Source of the DNA: Bacillus sp. S3
GTDB taxonomy: Bacteria > Bacillota > Bacilli > Bacillales > Cytobacillaceae
Reading direction: 5' to 3'
DNA: 64,000 nucleotides
NCBI RefSeq assembly: GCF_005154805.1
Contig: NZ_CP039727.1
Coordinates: forward strand, 3,035,501 to 3,099,500
This document shows positions 14,969 through 24,093 of the stretch, in pieces (position 1 is the first letter of the stretch; each line of letters begins with the position of its first letter). Both the position numbers and the translations under genes were made by a program. The notes under the pieces were generated by a model that was not told the DNA's origin, ran no database searches, and saw only the letters and a list, made by a program, of their open reading frames with translations.

Positions 14969-17293
14969 TTAGATTAAATCATAAGTATCTCGGGAGACAG
15001 ATGCCATGAGCGGACTAATTCCGTCTGTTGTAAGCATATACAACTCATGCATCGCACGTGTGCAAACTGTATAGAATAATTTCCGTTCACTTTCCCTCTT
15101 ATATTGAGAACAATCATACAGAATAACAGCATCAAATTCGATTCCTTTTGCCAAATAAGAGGGAATCACAAGATTTCCCTTCTCATAGGAAATTGTCCCT
15201 TTTTCAATTAAATGAAGGGGAATTTCATTTTTAAGAGCTTTATAAACGGCCTTACTTTCTCCAGCAGTCCTGCAGATCACGGCGATTGTGCGATGTCCTT
15301 CATCGTTAAATTCCTTCATTTTTGAAAGAATAGCGTTATTTACGTTTTCTTTTCCTATTTCTTCTATTGTCGGCTTTGTGCCTCTGCGGTTAAAAGGGAC
15401 TATTTTTTCGCCGCCTTCAATCAAACCACTTGTAAATTCAACAATTTCCCTTGTGGAACGATATGTCTTTGTTAATACAAAGGCTTCTACTTCCTCATCA
15501 CTATTGTTCAAATCAGTAAGAACTGTCTCTGAACCCGTCGCACCGGAAAAGATTGCCTGATTGAAGTCACCAAGCAGCGTCATTTTACTATAAGGGAAAA
15601 GCCCTTGGATAAATGCGAATTGGAATGGAGAATAATCCTGCGCTTCATCAATGAATATATGGCGAATCCCAGTGTTTGATTTCCGGCCTTCAATTAAATC
15701 CTGGAGGTATACATATGGTGTCGCATCCTCATACGGAATAATCATGTTGGTTATATTCTCTATTGTATGTGTGCAAATGTCCGCCCAGTTTTGGGGAAGA
15801 GATTCATTTGACCTCACCGCTTGTGAAAATAATTGCAGATAGATTTGAGTGGCGTCAACAAATTTCAACTTCTTTACTCTTGCAAATAAGGGCCTAAACT
15901 TTTCCTTCACGACCATTTCTGCAAGGAGCTTTTGTTCCCGCTCAAAATCATCGAATGTATTATCAGAGAAGCGATCTTTCTCTTGTAGTCTTTTGAATAC
16001 CTCCATATAATCTTCTTTTTCAAGAAATTGGATTTCCTCCTCCACCCAGCTCCTAGAACGCTCCCGTTTGACGGCACGTCTTAATTCTTTTAGTAACCAT
16101 TCCTTGACGAGCTGAACCCTATTTGGAATCGAATAACTTTTTTCAAGAGAATAAAAATAATTATGAATCTCCTTTTTCGAAATGAGTACATCTCCTCTAA
16201 AGAATAAATCCATAAAAATTAAACCGTGGCTGGATAATTGGGCTGCATATCGATCAATGATGTTTTTAAATTCCAGGCTTGATTTGAAACAAATTCCTTC
16301 TACTCTTGTCTGATAACCTTTATCCTCTTTGCCACTGAGCAAATACTCTATTTGTACGAATGGATCCTCTACCTCAAACGAATTTCCAAACCTTTGATGT
16401 AAGTATTCCTGGAAAGTGGATTGCTGCATATTTTCTTCACCAAGCTCTGGTAACACGGTAGCAACGTAACTGTTAAAAAGGGGGTTCGGTGAGAATAGCA
16501 TGATATTTTCTGCATTTAATGTCCCTCGATACCGATACATTAGGTAGGCAACACGCTGCAGAGCCGCGGAGGTTTTACCGCTTCCTGCTGCCCCTTGGAC
16601 GAGGAGGACTTTACTGCGCTCGTTCCGAATAATTTCATTCTGTTCCCGCTGAATCGTGGCAACAATACTTTTCATTTGCGTGCTTGCATTGTTCCCAAGA
16701 ACCTCTTGCAGCATTTCATCCCCTATGGTTATCCCTGTATCAAACATTCCTTTAATTTCTGCATTTCGGATAATAAACTGGCGCTTTAATGTCATTTCCC
16801 CTTCGATTGTTCCTTCAGGCGTATGGTATTGTGCGAGCCCTGGAGAATAGTCATAATATAGGCTCGAAATGGGTGCGCGCCAATCATAGATTAAGAAGGT
16901 TTCATCGTGTTTATCCATCAATGATGTAATCCCTAAATAAACTTGATCGGGTGCTTTTTCACCTTTTTCAAAAAAATCAATCCGTCCAAAATAAGGGGAA
17001 TCTTTTAATCTGGCGAGAGTTTTTAGATGTTGATCCAATTGTTTATGTGTCCGCTCACGTTCGGACAGCATTTCAGCCTGCTGCTTTATACTTGCTGCTG
17101 TTTCGATCATATCATCCGGCTCATCTAAATTTACGGTTACATCTTCCCAAAAGGTCTTGCGAATTTCGAGAACATCTGAGCGAACCTTACCAGTATTTTG
17201 CTCTAAATTTTTCACTTTTTGATCAATTTCCTCTACAACTGAACTGACCCGTTCCTGTTCTATATGCCAGTCTTTGTTTTGTAAATCGCTCAT
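14969..17293 (-). CDS. helD: RNA polymerase recycling motor ATPase HelD
   Basis: HelD is a UvrD-like ATPase that binds core RNA polymerase and frees it from stalled or hibernating complexes. The 774 residues start with the coiled-coil arm (residues 1-100) that inserts in the secondary channel. Walker A is QGAAGSGKTSAALQ near 234, Walker B is FIDEAQDYSPFQF, motif IV is TKTYRSTREIVEF, and motifs V/VI are AKGIEFDAVILYD and YTVCTRAMHELYML. The length equals that of B. subtilis HelD (YvgS, 774). The SD is weak (GAGAGTGG). The 406 bases upstream to yceI are discussed separately. Confidence 0.95.
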   Translation of the reverse strand: MSDLQNKDWHIEQERVSSVVEEIDQKVKNLEQNTGKVRSDVLEIRKTFWEDVTVNLDEPDDMIETAASIKQQAEMLSERERTHKQLDQHLKTLARLKDSPYFGRIDFFEKGEKAPDQVYLGITSLMDKHDETFLIYDWRAPISSLYYDYSPGLAQYHTPEGTIEGEMTLKRQFIIRNAEIKGMFDTGITIGDEMLQEVLGNNASTQMKSIVATIQREQNEIIRNERSKVLLVQGAAGSGKTSAALQRVAYLMYRYRGTLNAENIMLFSPNPLFNSYVATVLPELGEENMQQSTFQEYLHQRFGNSFEVEDPFVQIEYLLSGKEDKGYQTRVEGICFKSSLEFKNIIDRYAAQLSSHGLIFMDLFFRGDVLISKKEIHNYFYSLEKSYSIPNRVQLVKEWLLKELRRAVKRERSRSWVEEEIQFLEKEDYMEVFKRLQEKDRFSDNTFDDFEREQKLLAEMVVKEKFRPLFARVKKLKFVDATQIYLQLFSQAVRSNESLPQNWADICTHTIENITNMIIPYEDATPYVYLQDLIEGRKSNTGIRHIFIDEAQDYSPFQFAFIQGLFPYSKMTLLGDFNQAIFSGATGSETVLTDLNNSDEEVEAFVLTKTYRSTREIVEFTSGLIEGGEKIVPFNRRGTKPTIEEIGKENVNNAILSKMKEFNDEGHRTIAVICRTAGESKAVYKALKNEIPLHLIEKGTISYEKGNLVIPSYLAKGIEFDAVILYDCSQYKRESERKLFYTVCTRAMHELYMLTTDGISPLMASVSRDTYDLI

Positions 17294-17356
17294 TTAACCA
17301 CTCTCCAGATAAAATATAGATCCAATTGCTTGACAACCGATTTTTATTGTGTTAAT

Positions 17357-17393
17357 GTTATAATAGGTTATTTGTAATCACCTATAATATAAC
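17357..17393. repeat. AT-rich inverted repeat upstream of helD
   Basis: GTTATAATAGGT and ACCTATAATATAAC face each other across eleven bases. It lies 64 bases from the helD start in a 406-base gap and could be an operator or a weak hairpin; apart from this repeat and the yceI promoter I see nothing in the gap. Confidence 0.4.
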
Positions 17394-17600
17394 TTTTTAT
17401 TCCAAATGTCATTTTATCATGATTCTTATACCTTTTCAAGAAAATATTTCAAAATGTAAAGGCTGATTATAGGCTTTTTTTTTATTCCTTTTTACTCTCC
17501 TCTTCTCTTCCACTTTATGATCCACACGAATACTGGCCATCTCAACTAAGCTTATTTTAATAGTATTGGAAAAAGTGCGAAAAAAATTAATAAAAAACAA

Positions 17601-17630
17601 TTGACAATATAGTAGCAATCAACATATAAT
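17601..17630 (+). promoter_or_regulatory. Sigma-A promoter of the yceI-type gene
   Basis: TTGACA and TATAAT, both perfect consensus hexamers, are separated by 18 bases and lie 70 bases before the start codon. Confidence 0.75.
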
Positions 17631-17699
17631 TTATTTTGAAATTAGTTATTTTAAATTCAAGATAAATCACTTCAAAACAAAATGGAGGAGAAATGAACA

Positions 17700-18233
17700 A
17701 TGGCAAAAACTAAATGGGCTTTAGATCCTGCACACAGCAGTGTAGATTTTTCTGTTCGTCACATGATGATTGCAAACGTAAAAGGTACCTTCAATAGCTT
17801 TAACGCTTCAATTGAAGCGGATCCAGCTGATTTAACAACAGCAAGTATTGAATTTTCCGTAGAAACAGCAAGTGTGGATACCCGTAGTAAAGACCGTGAT
17901 GCTCACTTAGTATCTACGGATTTCTTTGATGTAGAAAATCATCCAAATATGACCTTCAAATCGACTAGCATCGAAAAAACAGATGAAGGTGAATACAATG
18001 TTACCGGTGATTTAACCCTTCGCGGATTGACAAAACAAGAAACCTTCTTCGTTACTTTTGAGGGTCAGGGAAAAGATCCATGGGGAAATGAGAAGGCTGG
18101 CTTCAGTGCTACAGGTACTGTGAATCGTTCAGACTATGGTTTAGTCTGGAATGCAGCCCTTGAAACCGGAGGTGTCCTTGTCGGAGACAAAGTCAAAATC
18201 AACCTACAAATCCAAGCAGCTAAAGCAGAATAA
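17700..18233 (+). CDS. YceI family protein
   Basis: A 177-residue lipocalin-like beta barrel. The N-terminus TKWALDPAHSSVDFSVRHMM and the middle SVDTRSKDRDAHLVSTDFFD are the classical YceI signatures, and GDLTLRGLTKQ follows. Family members bind polyisoprenoids or other amphiphiles. No signal peptide is present, as is usual for Firmicute members, so it should be cytosolic. GGAGGAG lies nine bases before the ATG and a perfect sigma-A promoter lies upstream, so expression should be strong. Confidence 0.92.
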   Translation: MAKTKWALDPAHSSVDFSVRHMMIANVKGTFNSFNASIEADPADLTTASIEFSVETASVDTRSKDRDAHLVSTDFFDVENHPNMTFKSTSIEKTDEGEYNVTGDLTLRGLTKQETFFVTFEGQGKDPWGNEKAGFSATGTVNRSDYGLVWNAALETGGVLVGDKVKINLQIQAAKAE

Positions 18234-18243
18234 TATATTATTA

Positions 18244-18284
18244 TAAAAGAGGCCGCTCCATTTAATATGGGGATGCCTCTTTCC
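18244..18284. terminator. Terminator between yceI and the PLP-enzyme gene
   Basis: AAAGAGGC and GCCTCTTT flank an inner CTCCAT/ATGGGG stem between convergent genes. Confidence 0.65.
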
Positions 18285-18300
18285 TTCATAGCTTACCCAT

Positions 18301-19803
18301 TCATTCCATCCGGAATAATGGCGACATATCTTCGCGAATGTGATCAATATAGAAATAATCATTACTTGCCGAATCATATACGTAGTCCTTTTTCCAATCG
18401 TCGATATTTACAATAATCTCCTTGATTGCCTTTACAAACAAAAGGATTTCCTCATTTGTCATAATAGGGTGGATCGAGAACCGTACCCACCCCGGTTTAA
18501 CCGACATATCACCTTGGTTTATTTTTTCAGTGATCAGTTTAGAAGTCTTTTTATCAATTTGAAACAGATAATGCCCGTATGTCCCTGCGCAGGAACACCC
18601 TCCTCTTACCTGTATACCAAATCGATCATTCAGCAAACGAACAATTAAATTGTAATGGATGTTATCGATTATAAGCGAGACGATTCCAAGACGATTCTTT
18701 ATTTGCCCGCTTAATATATGGACACCTGGAACGCCCTCTAAGTTTGAGAATAACAGGTTAAGCAGTTCCTTCTCCCTTTTTAATATATTCTCCACGCCCA
18801 TTTGGTCTTTTAGATTTAAGCAAAGGGCCGTCCGAATGGCTTGAAGTATTCCCGGTGTGCCTCCATCTTCACGTAATTCAATTGCTTCATAATATTGATG
18901 CTCACCCCAAGGATTTGTCCATGTTACTGTTCCGCCGCCAGGGTGGTCAGGAATTTTATTCTTATAAATTCTTGAATCAAAAACCAAAACTCCACTCGTT
19001 CCTGGCCCCCCTAAGAACTTATGTGGGGAGAAAAGGACTCCATCGAGTTTTTCAAGCGGATCTTTAGGGTGCATATTTATTTTTACATATGGTGCGGAAG
19101 CGGCAAAATCAACAAAACAAAGACCTCCATGCTGATGCATCAGTTTTGCGAGTTGATGATAAGGGGTTAGAATCCCGGTAACATTTGAACAGGCTGTGAA
19201 TGAACCAATTTTCAAGCGTCGATTCTTATACAAAATCAACAGTTGTTCAAGATGCTGAACATCCACTCTACCTTCTGAATCAGGTTTAATTAACACTACA
19301 TCCCCCAATGTCTCTAACCAGGATGTTTGATTCGAATGGTGTTCCATATGTGTCAAAAAAACCACTGGTCTTTCATCCTCGGACAGCACGATTTGATCCT
19401 TCCATTGTTCAGGGACACGGATTCCTAACATGCGTTGCAGCTTGTTGATCACGGATGTCATTCCAAATCCATCAAGGATTACAACATCATAAGGATCTGC
19501 ATTTACATGTTCTTTAATAATGGTTTTAGATTGCTTATAAATTCCGGTCATCATTAAACTAGTGATATTTGATTCTGTATGGGTATTGGCCATAAAGGGC
19601 CCAAACACTTCAGAAATCTTTTGCTCAATCGGCCGATATAAACGCCCGCTTGCCGTCCAGTCCGCATAAATAATATTCTTTTTTCCATAGGGAGACTCAA
19701 ATTCTTGGTTCATCCCAATCACATGTGAGCGAAACGTTTGAAAATAGTCCTCGAGGTGATCGGGGATTCGAAAGGTTTTACTTCCAATATTGGCAATGAT
19801 CAT
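18301..19803 (-). CDS. Class V aminotransferase-fold PLP-dependent enzyme
   Basis: A 500-residue fold-type I PLP enzyme of the cysteine desulfurase/isopenicillin epimerase class. The Schiff-base lysine is in FSPHKFLGGPGTSGVLVF near residue 262. FLTHMEHHSNQTSW, IGSFTACSNVTGIL and FVDFAASAPYVKI are the usual cofactor-site segments, and VRGGCSCAGTYGHYL near the C-terminus carries cysteines at the place of the desulfurase loop. It is about 100 residues longer than SufS. I chose the ATG at 19803, which has GAGGTG eight bases upstream. The substrate is unknown; no Fe-S assembly gene is nearby. Confidence 0.85.
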   Translation of the reverse strand: MIIANIGSKTFRIPDHLEDYFQTFRSHVIGMNQEFESPYGKKNIIYADWTASGRLYRPIEQKISEVFGPFMANTHTESNITSLMMTGIYKQSKTIIKEHVNADPYDVVILDGFGMTSVINKLQRMLGIRVPEQWKDQIVLSEDERPVVFLTHMEHHSNQTSWLETLGDVVLIKPDSEGRVDVQHLEQLLILYKNRRLKIGSFTACSNVTGILTPYHQLAKLMHQHGGLCFVDFAASAPYVKINMHPKDPLEKLDGVLFSPHKFLGGPGTSGVLVFDSRIYKNKIPDHPGGGTVTWTNPWGEHQYYEAIELREDGGTPGILQAIRTALCLNLKDQMGVENILKREKELLNLLFSNLEGVPGVHILSGQIKNRLGIVSLIIDNIHYNLIVRLLNDRFGIQVRGGCSCAGTYGHYLFQIDKKTSKLITEKINQGDMSVKPGWVRFSIHPIMTNEEILLFVKAIKEIIVNIDDWKKDYVYDSASNDYFYIDHIREDMSPLFRME

Positions 19804-19882
19804 GTATGCCACACCTCACAGCATTAGTCCTGTTATTCACTATATGCAGGACACTTTAGTGCCGTTTCAACCGCCTAGATAA

Positions 19883-19917
19883 AAAATAACCCCATCATAA
19901 CATGAATAGGGTTGTAG
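19883..19917 (-). terminator. Terminator of the 111-codon helical protein gene
   Basis: On the minus strand AACCCTATTCAT pairs imperfectly with ATGATGGGGTT and is followed by ATTTTTT. Confidence 0.6.
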
Positions 19918-19921
19918 AGAC

Positions 19922-20257
19922 TTAATATGTAGTAATCCGAGCAGATTCCTTCTTTGTTACCTCGTCAATTTTTTGAATAAACATTTGAAACACTCTTCTC
20001 TTTTCCTCGAGGTCCTTTATATATTCCTTCAATTGGTTATAGCTTTCTTCAAATGGTTTATGGTACATTTCACGAATTTTTTCGATAATTTCCTCGTTTA
20101 CTGTTGATTGAATGACCTGTTTGGTAATTCCATATTTATAAGAATATACCTTCAATTCCTGTGCCACTTCATCATATTCATTGGCAATTTCAGTCAGGAC
20201 TAGTGAAATATCATCCTTCCAATCATCTAATGATTTCTGTAAATACGATTTTACCAT
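19922..20257 (-). CDS. Coiled-coil protein of unknown function
   Basis: I do not recognise this 111-residue protein. It is strongly helical with two heptad-like stretches, LDDWKDDISLVLTEIANEYD and YNQLKEYIKDLEEKRRVF, so it is probably a coiled-coil dimer. No membrane segment or signal is visible. GGAAGAA six bases upstream supports the ATG at 20257; an in-frame GTG at 20278 is an alternative that adds seven residues. It lies between a PLP enzyme and a DUF2935 gene, all on the minus strand but separated by terminators. Confidence 0.6.
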   Translation of the reverse strand: MVKSYLQKSLDDWKDDISLVLTEIANEYDEVAQELKVYSYKYGITKQVIQSTVNEEIIEKIREMYHKPFEESYNQLKEYIKDLEEKRRVFQMFIQKIDEVTKKESARITTY

Positions 20258-20373
20258 TGTTTCTTCCAAATAAAACACCCGCCCTACTAGAGTCTAGTTC
20301 ATATTTACACTATTATAACGATGATTGATTACATTGAGGTTTCGAACAGTTTACAGATTTTTATCATTCCCTT

Positions 20374-20416
20374 GATGAAAAAACTGTGCCTCCCCAATTG
20401 AGTATGGCACAATCTC
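20374..20416 (-). terminator. Terminator of the DUF2935 gene
   Basis: On the minus strand GATTGTGCC and GGCACAGTTTTTT pair around an AT-rich loop directly after the stop codon at 20423. Confidence 0.6.
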
Positions 20417-20422
20417 TCCATT

Positions 20423-21247
20423 CTAACTAAAGGACGGTTTCCTTAAAGAACAATGAGCACCCTCTGAGTGAAGTTCGGGTGCAAATTCTGATAATTTTTT
20501 TATAAAATAACAGGTTTCTGGAAAGTGATGTTCCAAGAACCTTAAAGTAGTCTTATTTAATAGTCTCTCTCCTCTGTACTTTTCAACAATAGAACGTATA
20601 TACTGATTCATTTCAATGACAGTCTTGCCGACTTCTAGTGCCAGTTCTTTCTGCCGTGGGAAACCCTGTTCAGTAAATCGTAAAAATCCCTTTATATGAT
20701 GATTTTGCAGGATAAACATCTGAAATCTTTGTGCGTACACATCTGTTTGCCTGTCTACTGCTAATTCTATCGGATCTATTAAATTCCTTAATAAAATTAT
20801 ATGCCCCAATTGGTCCTCTAACCATAAATCCAATAATTGATCAAGCCTTAGAGGTGCAGGACGCTGACCGTTTACATAATAAGATAGTAACCGTAAATAT
20901 TCTTGATTTTCACTTAAGGTTCCATTGAAATACGTCGGCGATAAATTTATGTTAATCTGATTTTTAAGTCTTAAATTCTGCACATTCCCTTCAAAACGGA
21001 AATAGTCATAAGCAACCGAATACGACTGATTAGCGAATCCAGTCATTTCACTCGATGAAACATCGAATACTGGATCCAATTGCCAAAGATGATTGAGCAA
21101 AGTGTCAAACGACTGTATAAACCTTTTAGCTATTTCAATTTCCTGTATTTGTTCAACAGACAAATGATCGCGGACAAAATTAGCATGATCCTGCAATATT
21201 TCCAGCCAAAATAAATGCTCTTCCCACACACGCAGCTTATTTGCCAT
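20423..21247 (-). CDS. DUF2935 domain protein
   Basis: The 274-residue protein has two helical-bundle repeats of the DUF2935 type. Conserved Glu/His positions appear in VWEEHLFWLEILQDHANFVR at the start and again in LWLEDQLGHIILLRNLIDP, followed by QMFILQNHHIKGFLRF. This pattern is that of a ferritin-like metal-binding four-helix bundle; the catalytic role is unknown. I chose the ATG at 21247 with GGGGGGAT upstream over an in-frame start six codons earlier. The downstream neighbour on the transcript side is separate. Confidence 0.85.
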   Translation of the reverse strand: MANKLRVWEEHLFWLEILQDHANFVRDHLSVEQIQEIEIAKRFIQSFDTLLNHLWQLDPVFDVSSSEMTGFANQSYSVAYDYFRFEGNVQNLRLKNQININLSPTYFNGTLSENQEYLRLLSYYVNGQRPAPLRLDQLLDLWLEDQLGHIILLRNLIDPIELAVDRQTDVYAQRFQMFILQNHHIKGFLRFTEQGFPRQKELALEVGKTVIEMNQYIRSIVEKYRGERLLNKTTLRFLEHHFPETCYFIKKLSEFAPELHSEGAHCSLRKPSFS

Positions 21248-21299
21248 CCAGATCCCCCCTCTCAATGAGCATATTCACTTCCGCCTGAAATATTGTTAT

Positions 21300-22034
21300 T
21301 TATTCAATCCTTACTGCTTTTGCAAACTCCTTGATTGTGGTTGAATATTTAATATAGGTTCTAGGAAGGAGATACAACTCATTTTTCACTCCAGAAGATG
21401 AAAAGGGCCCTGGAGTAGTTGTAAGACCGTATAGATAATACTTTTTGGTATCTGTAATTACCTTTTCATTCGTGTTTCCATATGGATATGATAGAGCGAT
21501 AACTGGTTTACCAGTAATTTGCTGGATCTTTTCCTTTGCATACTTTAGTTCGTATGTTAAATTGGTTGATTTCGTTAAATCTGGGTGTGTCGCAGTATGT
21601 GATTGAATTGAGATTAAACCGGAGTCTGTCATCCGTTTTAGATCCACAGACGAAAGTCGGTTAGTGCGGCCAATAAAATCCGAAATGACAAAGATGGTAC
21701 CTGCGGGCTTAAAATACTTTGTATGAAGCTTTTGAAAAACGGCAAAAGCATTTAGATTATTTTTATAGCCATCATCAAAGGTAATAAAGATTGGTTTCTC
21801 TACCTTATTGCGATCCTGCCATTGCTCAAATGTTAATAACGTATAACCATGATCTCTTAAAAAGATGATTTGCTTTTCAAAGTTTTCTGGTGTTACATAA
21901 AGCTCTTTAGATCCATGACCAGTATATTCTGCAATGGAGTGATAAACTAAGATTGGTACATTCCCCACCGCAGACACCTTTTCCCCAAGAGTCAGCAAGA
22001 GAATAAATAAGAATAGAGATAAAACCTTTTTCAT
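21300..22034 (-). CDS. Secreted polysaccharide deacetylase (YxkH/PgaB-like)
   Basis: A 244-residue exported NodB-fold enzyme that probably N- or O-deacetylates a surface polysaccharide or peptidoglycan. A signal peptide covers residues 1-22 (KKVLSLFLFILLLTLGEKVSA). The catalytic Asp and metal Asp are in ITFDDGYKNN, the metal His pair is in SHTATHPDLTKS, and YPYGNTNEKV is motif 3. The opening VPILVYHSIAEY is typical of YxkH and PgaB relatives rather than PdaA. GAGGTAAT precedes the ATG at 22034. It stands 53 bases below the DUF2935 gene end and may be the first gene of that transcript. Confidence 0.88.
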   Translation of the reverse strand: MKKVLSLFLFILLLTLGEKVSAVGNVPILVYHSIAEYTGHGSKELYVTPENFEKQIIFLRDHGYTLLTFEQWQDRNKVEKPIFITFDDGYKNNLNAFAVFQKLHTKYFKPAGTIFVISDFIGRTNRLSSVDLKRMTDSGLISIQSHTATHPDLTKSTNLTYELKYAKEKIQQITGKPVIALSYPYGNTNEKVITDTKKYYLYGLTTTPGPFSSSGVKNELYLLPRTYIKYSTTIKEFAKAVRIE

Positions 22035-22131
22035 CAAATTACCTCACTTCATTTAATTGGAGTTGCTTTTTTTATATTATTAAACGCAAACGTGGTAAAC
22101 TAGTCATAATAATAGAAAAAGGAGATTCTGC

Positions 22132-22920
22132 ATGACGGATTACAACGTTTTATTTCTAGATATTGACGGCACCATCTTATCTGAGGATGATACGATTGAA
22201 GAATCGACCAAAACGGCTATTTCTCAGGTTCAAGCGAAAGGATTGGAAGTTTTTTTAGCCACAGGAAGACCTCTTCATGAAATTGATGAGATAGCAAAGG
22301 AATTAAACATTCGTTCATATATTGGTTATAACGGAGCATATGCAATCTATAATGGGGAAGACATTTTTCTGGAACCAATGGACTCTATATTAGTTAAACA
22401 ATTTATGAAGACCGCAGCTGAGCACAATCATGAAGTAGTGCTTTTTTCGAATCAACAGAACTTAATAACAGATTTCGATGCACCAGGGATACCAGAATTC
22501 ATGAAAATGTTTCATTTAACTAAAAATGAAGTTTATTCTCCAGAGTTGAATGTTGATATATTAGGGATGACTTTAGTCAATTTGAAAAATGATGAACTAG
22601 CTCTATACGAAAGTGAAGGCAGCATTCATTTATCCCAAGTCAATGTTGATGGAATGCGCCATTGCTATGATGTCATAAGGGATAGAGTGAATAAAGGTAT
22701 TGGGGTTCAAATGGTTTTAGAGCGTCTTGGCATTCCGAGGGAAAGCTCGATTGCCTTTGGAGATGGCATGAACGATAAGGAAATGCTGCAAATTGTTGGC
22801 GAAAGCTTTGCCATGGGGAACGGACACCCTGATATTTTCCAATATGCCAAGCATAAAACGACTGATGTAACTGACTCTGGTATATATAATGGGTTGAAAA
22901 AACTCGGTTTAGTTGAATAA
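22132..22920 (+). CDS. Cof-type HAD-IIB phosphatase
   Basis: A 262-residue HAD-superfamily hydrolase with a C2B cap, likely acting on sugar phosphates or flavin/PLP-type phosphates. Motif I is FLDIDGTILS (nucleophile Asp near residue 10), motif II FLATGRP, the motif III lysine is in RDRVNKGIGV, and motif IV is FGDGMNDKEML. The length and order are those of the YwpJ/YkrA subgroup of Cof proteins. AAAAAGGAG precedes the ATG. It is a single-gene unit with a strong terminator. Confidence 0.9.
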   Translation: MTDYNVLFLDIDGTILSEDDTIEESTKTAISQVQAKGLEVFLATGRPLHEIDEIAKELNIRSYIGYNGAYAIYNGEDIFLEPMDSILVKQFMKTAAEHNHEVVLFSNQQNLITDFDAPGIPEFMKMFHLTKNEVYSPELNVDILGMTLVNLKNDELALYESEGSIHLSQVNVDGMRHCYDVIRDRVNKGIGVQMVLERLGIPRESSIAFGDGMNDKEMLQIVGESFAMGNGHPDIFQYAKHKTTDVTDSGIYNGLKKLGLVE

Positions 22921-22927
22921 AGTGATA

Positions 22928-22973
22928 AAAAAGTGCAGTCAATTTCAGCGGAAATTGACTGCACTTTTTTTAT
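22928..22973 (+). terminator. Terminator of the HAD phosphatase gene
   Basis: AAGTGCAGTCAATTTC and GAAATTGACTGCACTT form a perfect 16-bp stem around AGCG, followed by six or more T residues. Confidence 0.9.
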
Positions 22974-23123
22974 AGCGGCTGATAGCGCGAAAAATATGTT
23001 GCTATTTCGTGATTTACGTCTTGTTTTGATAGCTTTTGTCATACAGCAGGAAAAACAGCTACCCGATGGTGAATACCTATGCTAGAAGAAATATTTCCGA
23101 GAGATAGAAAGGAATGATAGTGT

Positions 23124-23999
23124 TTGAAGACCTATACTTTAAAAGAAGTGTCCAAAAAAATAAATGTTACCCCATCAATTGTACGTCAGTGGGAAAAGGA
23201 CTTTGTGGATTATCTTGATATTCCCCGTTCAAAACAAGGAGCCCGAATTTATTCAGATTTGGAGATTGACCAATTGTTAGAAATAAAACAAATGGCCGAA
23301 AAAAAAATCAGTAAAGATGCAATCAGACAATGGTTGCAAAAAGTACAGAACCCTGAAGTAAAAGAAAGCACACCTGCATCCGAGGTCACCTTAGAAATTA
23401 TCTCCGAAAAAGATATGATACCTGTCCCCGTAGAAGAAAGCGCCCTTAAAAACACCGAGCTTTTTTTCGAAGCAATGGAAACCTATAAAAAAACGTTCTT
23501 AAATGAAATCAAGGATGAAATTCGCAGTGTGGTTCGCAAGGAAGTTTTAGAAGAAGTGAAAAAAGAAATAACAAAGGGTACGTATTATACAGTGAAATCC
23601 ATTTCAGACTCCGTCTATAAATCAACTGCAAATACAAAAGCAGAAATACTTGAGTTATCGAATACCATTGAAAAAGCTTCAGAGACTACGGCTGACTCCT
23701 TGCAATACCTTGCCAAAAATATGACAGCCGCTTCACTTGAGACCTCTGAAGAAATCTTTTCACTTTCAAAGCAGTTATCGGAAACATCTAATGAATTATC
23801 TCACTATGTTGATCTAACAAACAGTGAAATATCCAGCTTATCAGAAACCATTTCAAAGGACCGTGAATTCTTTGTTGAAGAGCGCAATCAATACCGCCAT
23901 GAAGTTACACAACGAGAATTAGCATTCCAGCAAATGTTGACCAGTTTTCGAGATGTAGCTGCGGCAAGAGAAAAGAAATGGTGGAAATTCTGGTCATAA
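23124..23999 (+). CDS. RacA-like MerR-fold and coiled-coil protein
   Basis: A 291-residue protein with a MerR-type winged helix-turn-helix at residues 1-75 (TYTLKEVSKKINVTPSIVRQ, then YSDLEIDQLLEIK) and a long coiled coil from about 110 to 275 (VRKEVLEEVKKEITKG). It ends in a short basic-aromatic tail, KKWWKFWS. The layout is that of RacA, encoded 95 bases downstream, but larger. The tail could bind membrane or a polar partner. The start is TTG with AAAGGAATGATAG upstream. A role in DNA organisation or segregation is inference from architecture and context. Confidence 0.75.
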   Translation: MKTYTLKEVSKKINVTPSIVRQWEKDFVDYLDIPRSKQGARIYSDLEIDQLLEIKQMAEKKISKDAIRQWLQKVQNPEVKESTPASEVTLEIISEKDMIPVPVEESALKNTELFFEAMETYKKTFLNEIKDEIRSVVRKEVLEEVKKEITKGTYYTVKSISDSVYKSTANTKAEILELSNTIEKASETTADSLQYLAKNMTAASLETSEEIFSLSKQLSETSNELSHYVDLTNSEISSLSETISKDREFFVEERNQYRHEVTQRELAFQQMLTSFRDVAAAREKKWWKFWS

Positions 24000-24093
24000 T
24001 TCCTTTAATGAAATGCTCCTTTAATTCTTGTGTGTTTTACTAATATAACGTCACTCATGGTTTTGGGTCATTTTAACATTAGGGGGATTCGAC

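Noticed and set aside
17330..17364. TTGACA and TATAAT as a plus-strand promoter
   Set aside because: The spacing is 23 bases, too long for sigma-A, and no gene follows until the yceI promoter at 17601.
22673..23042. Minus-strand frames over the HAD gene end
   Set aside because: They run through the HAD phosphatase coding strand and its terminator and have no start signals.
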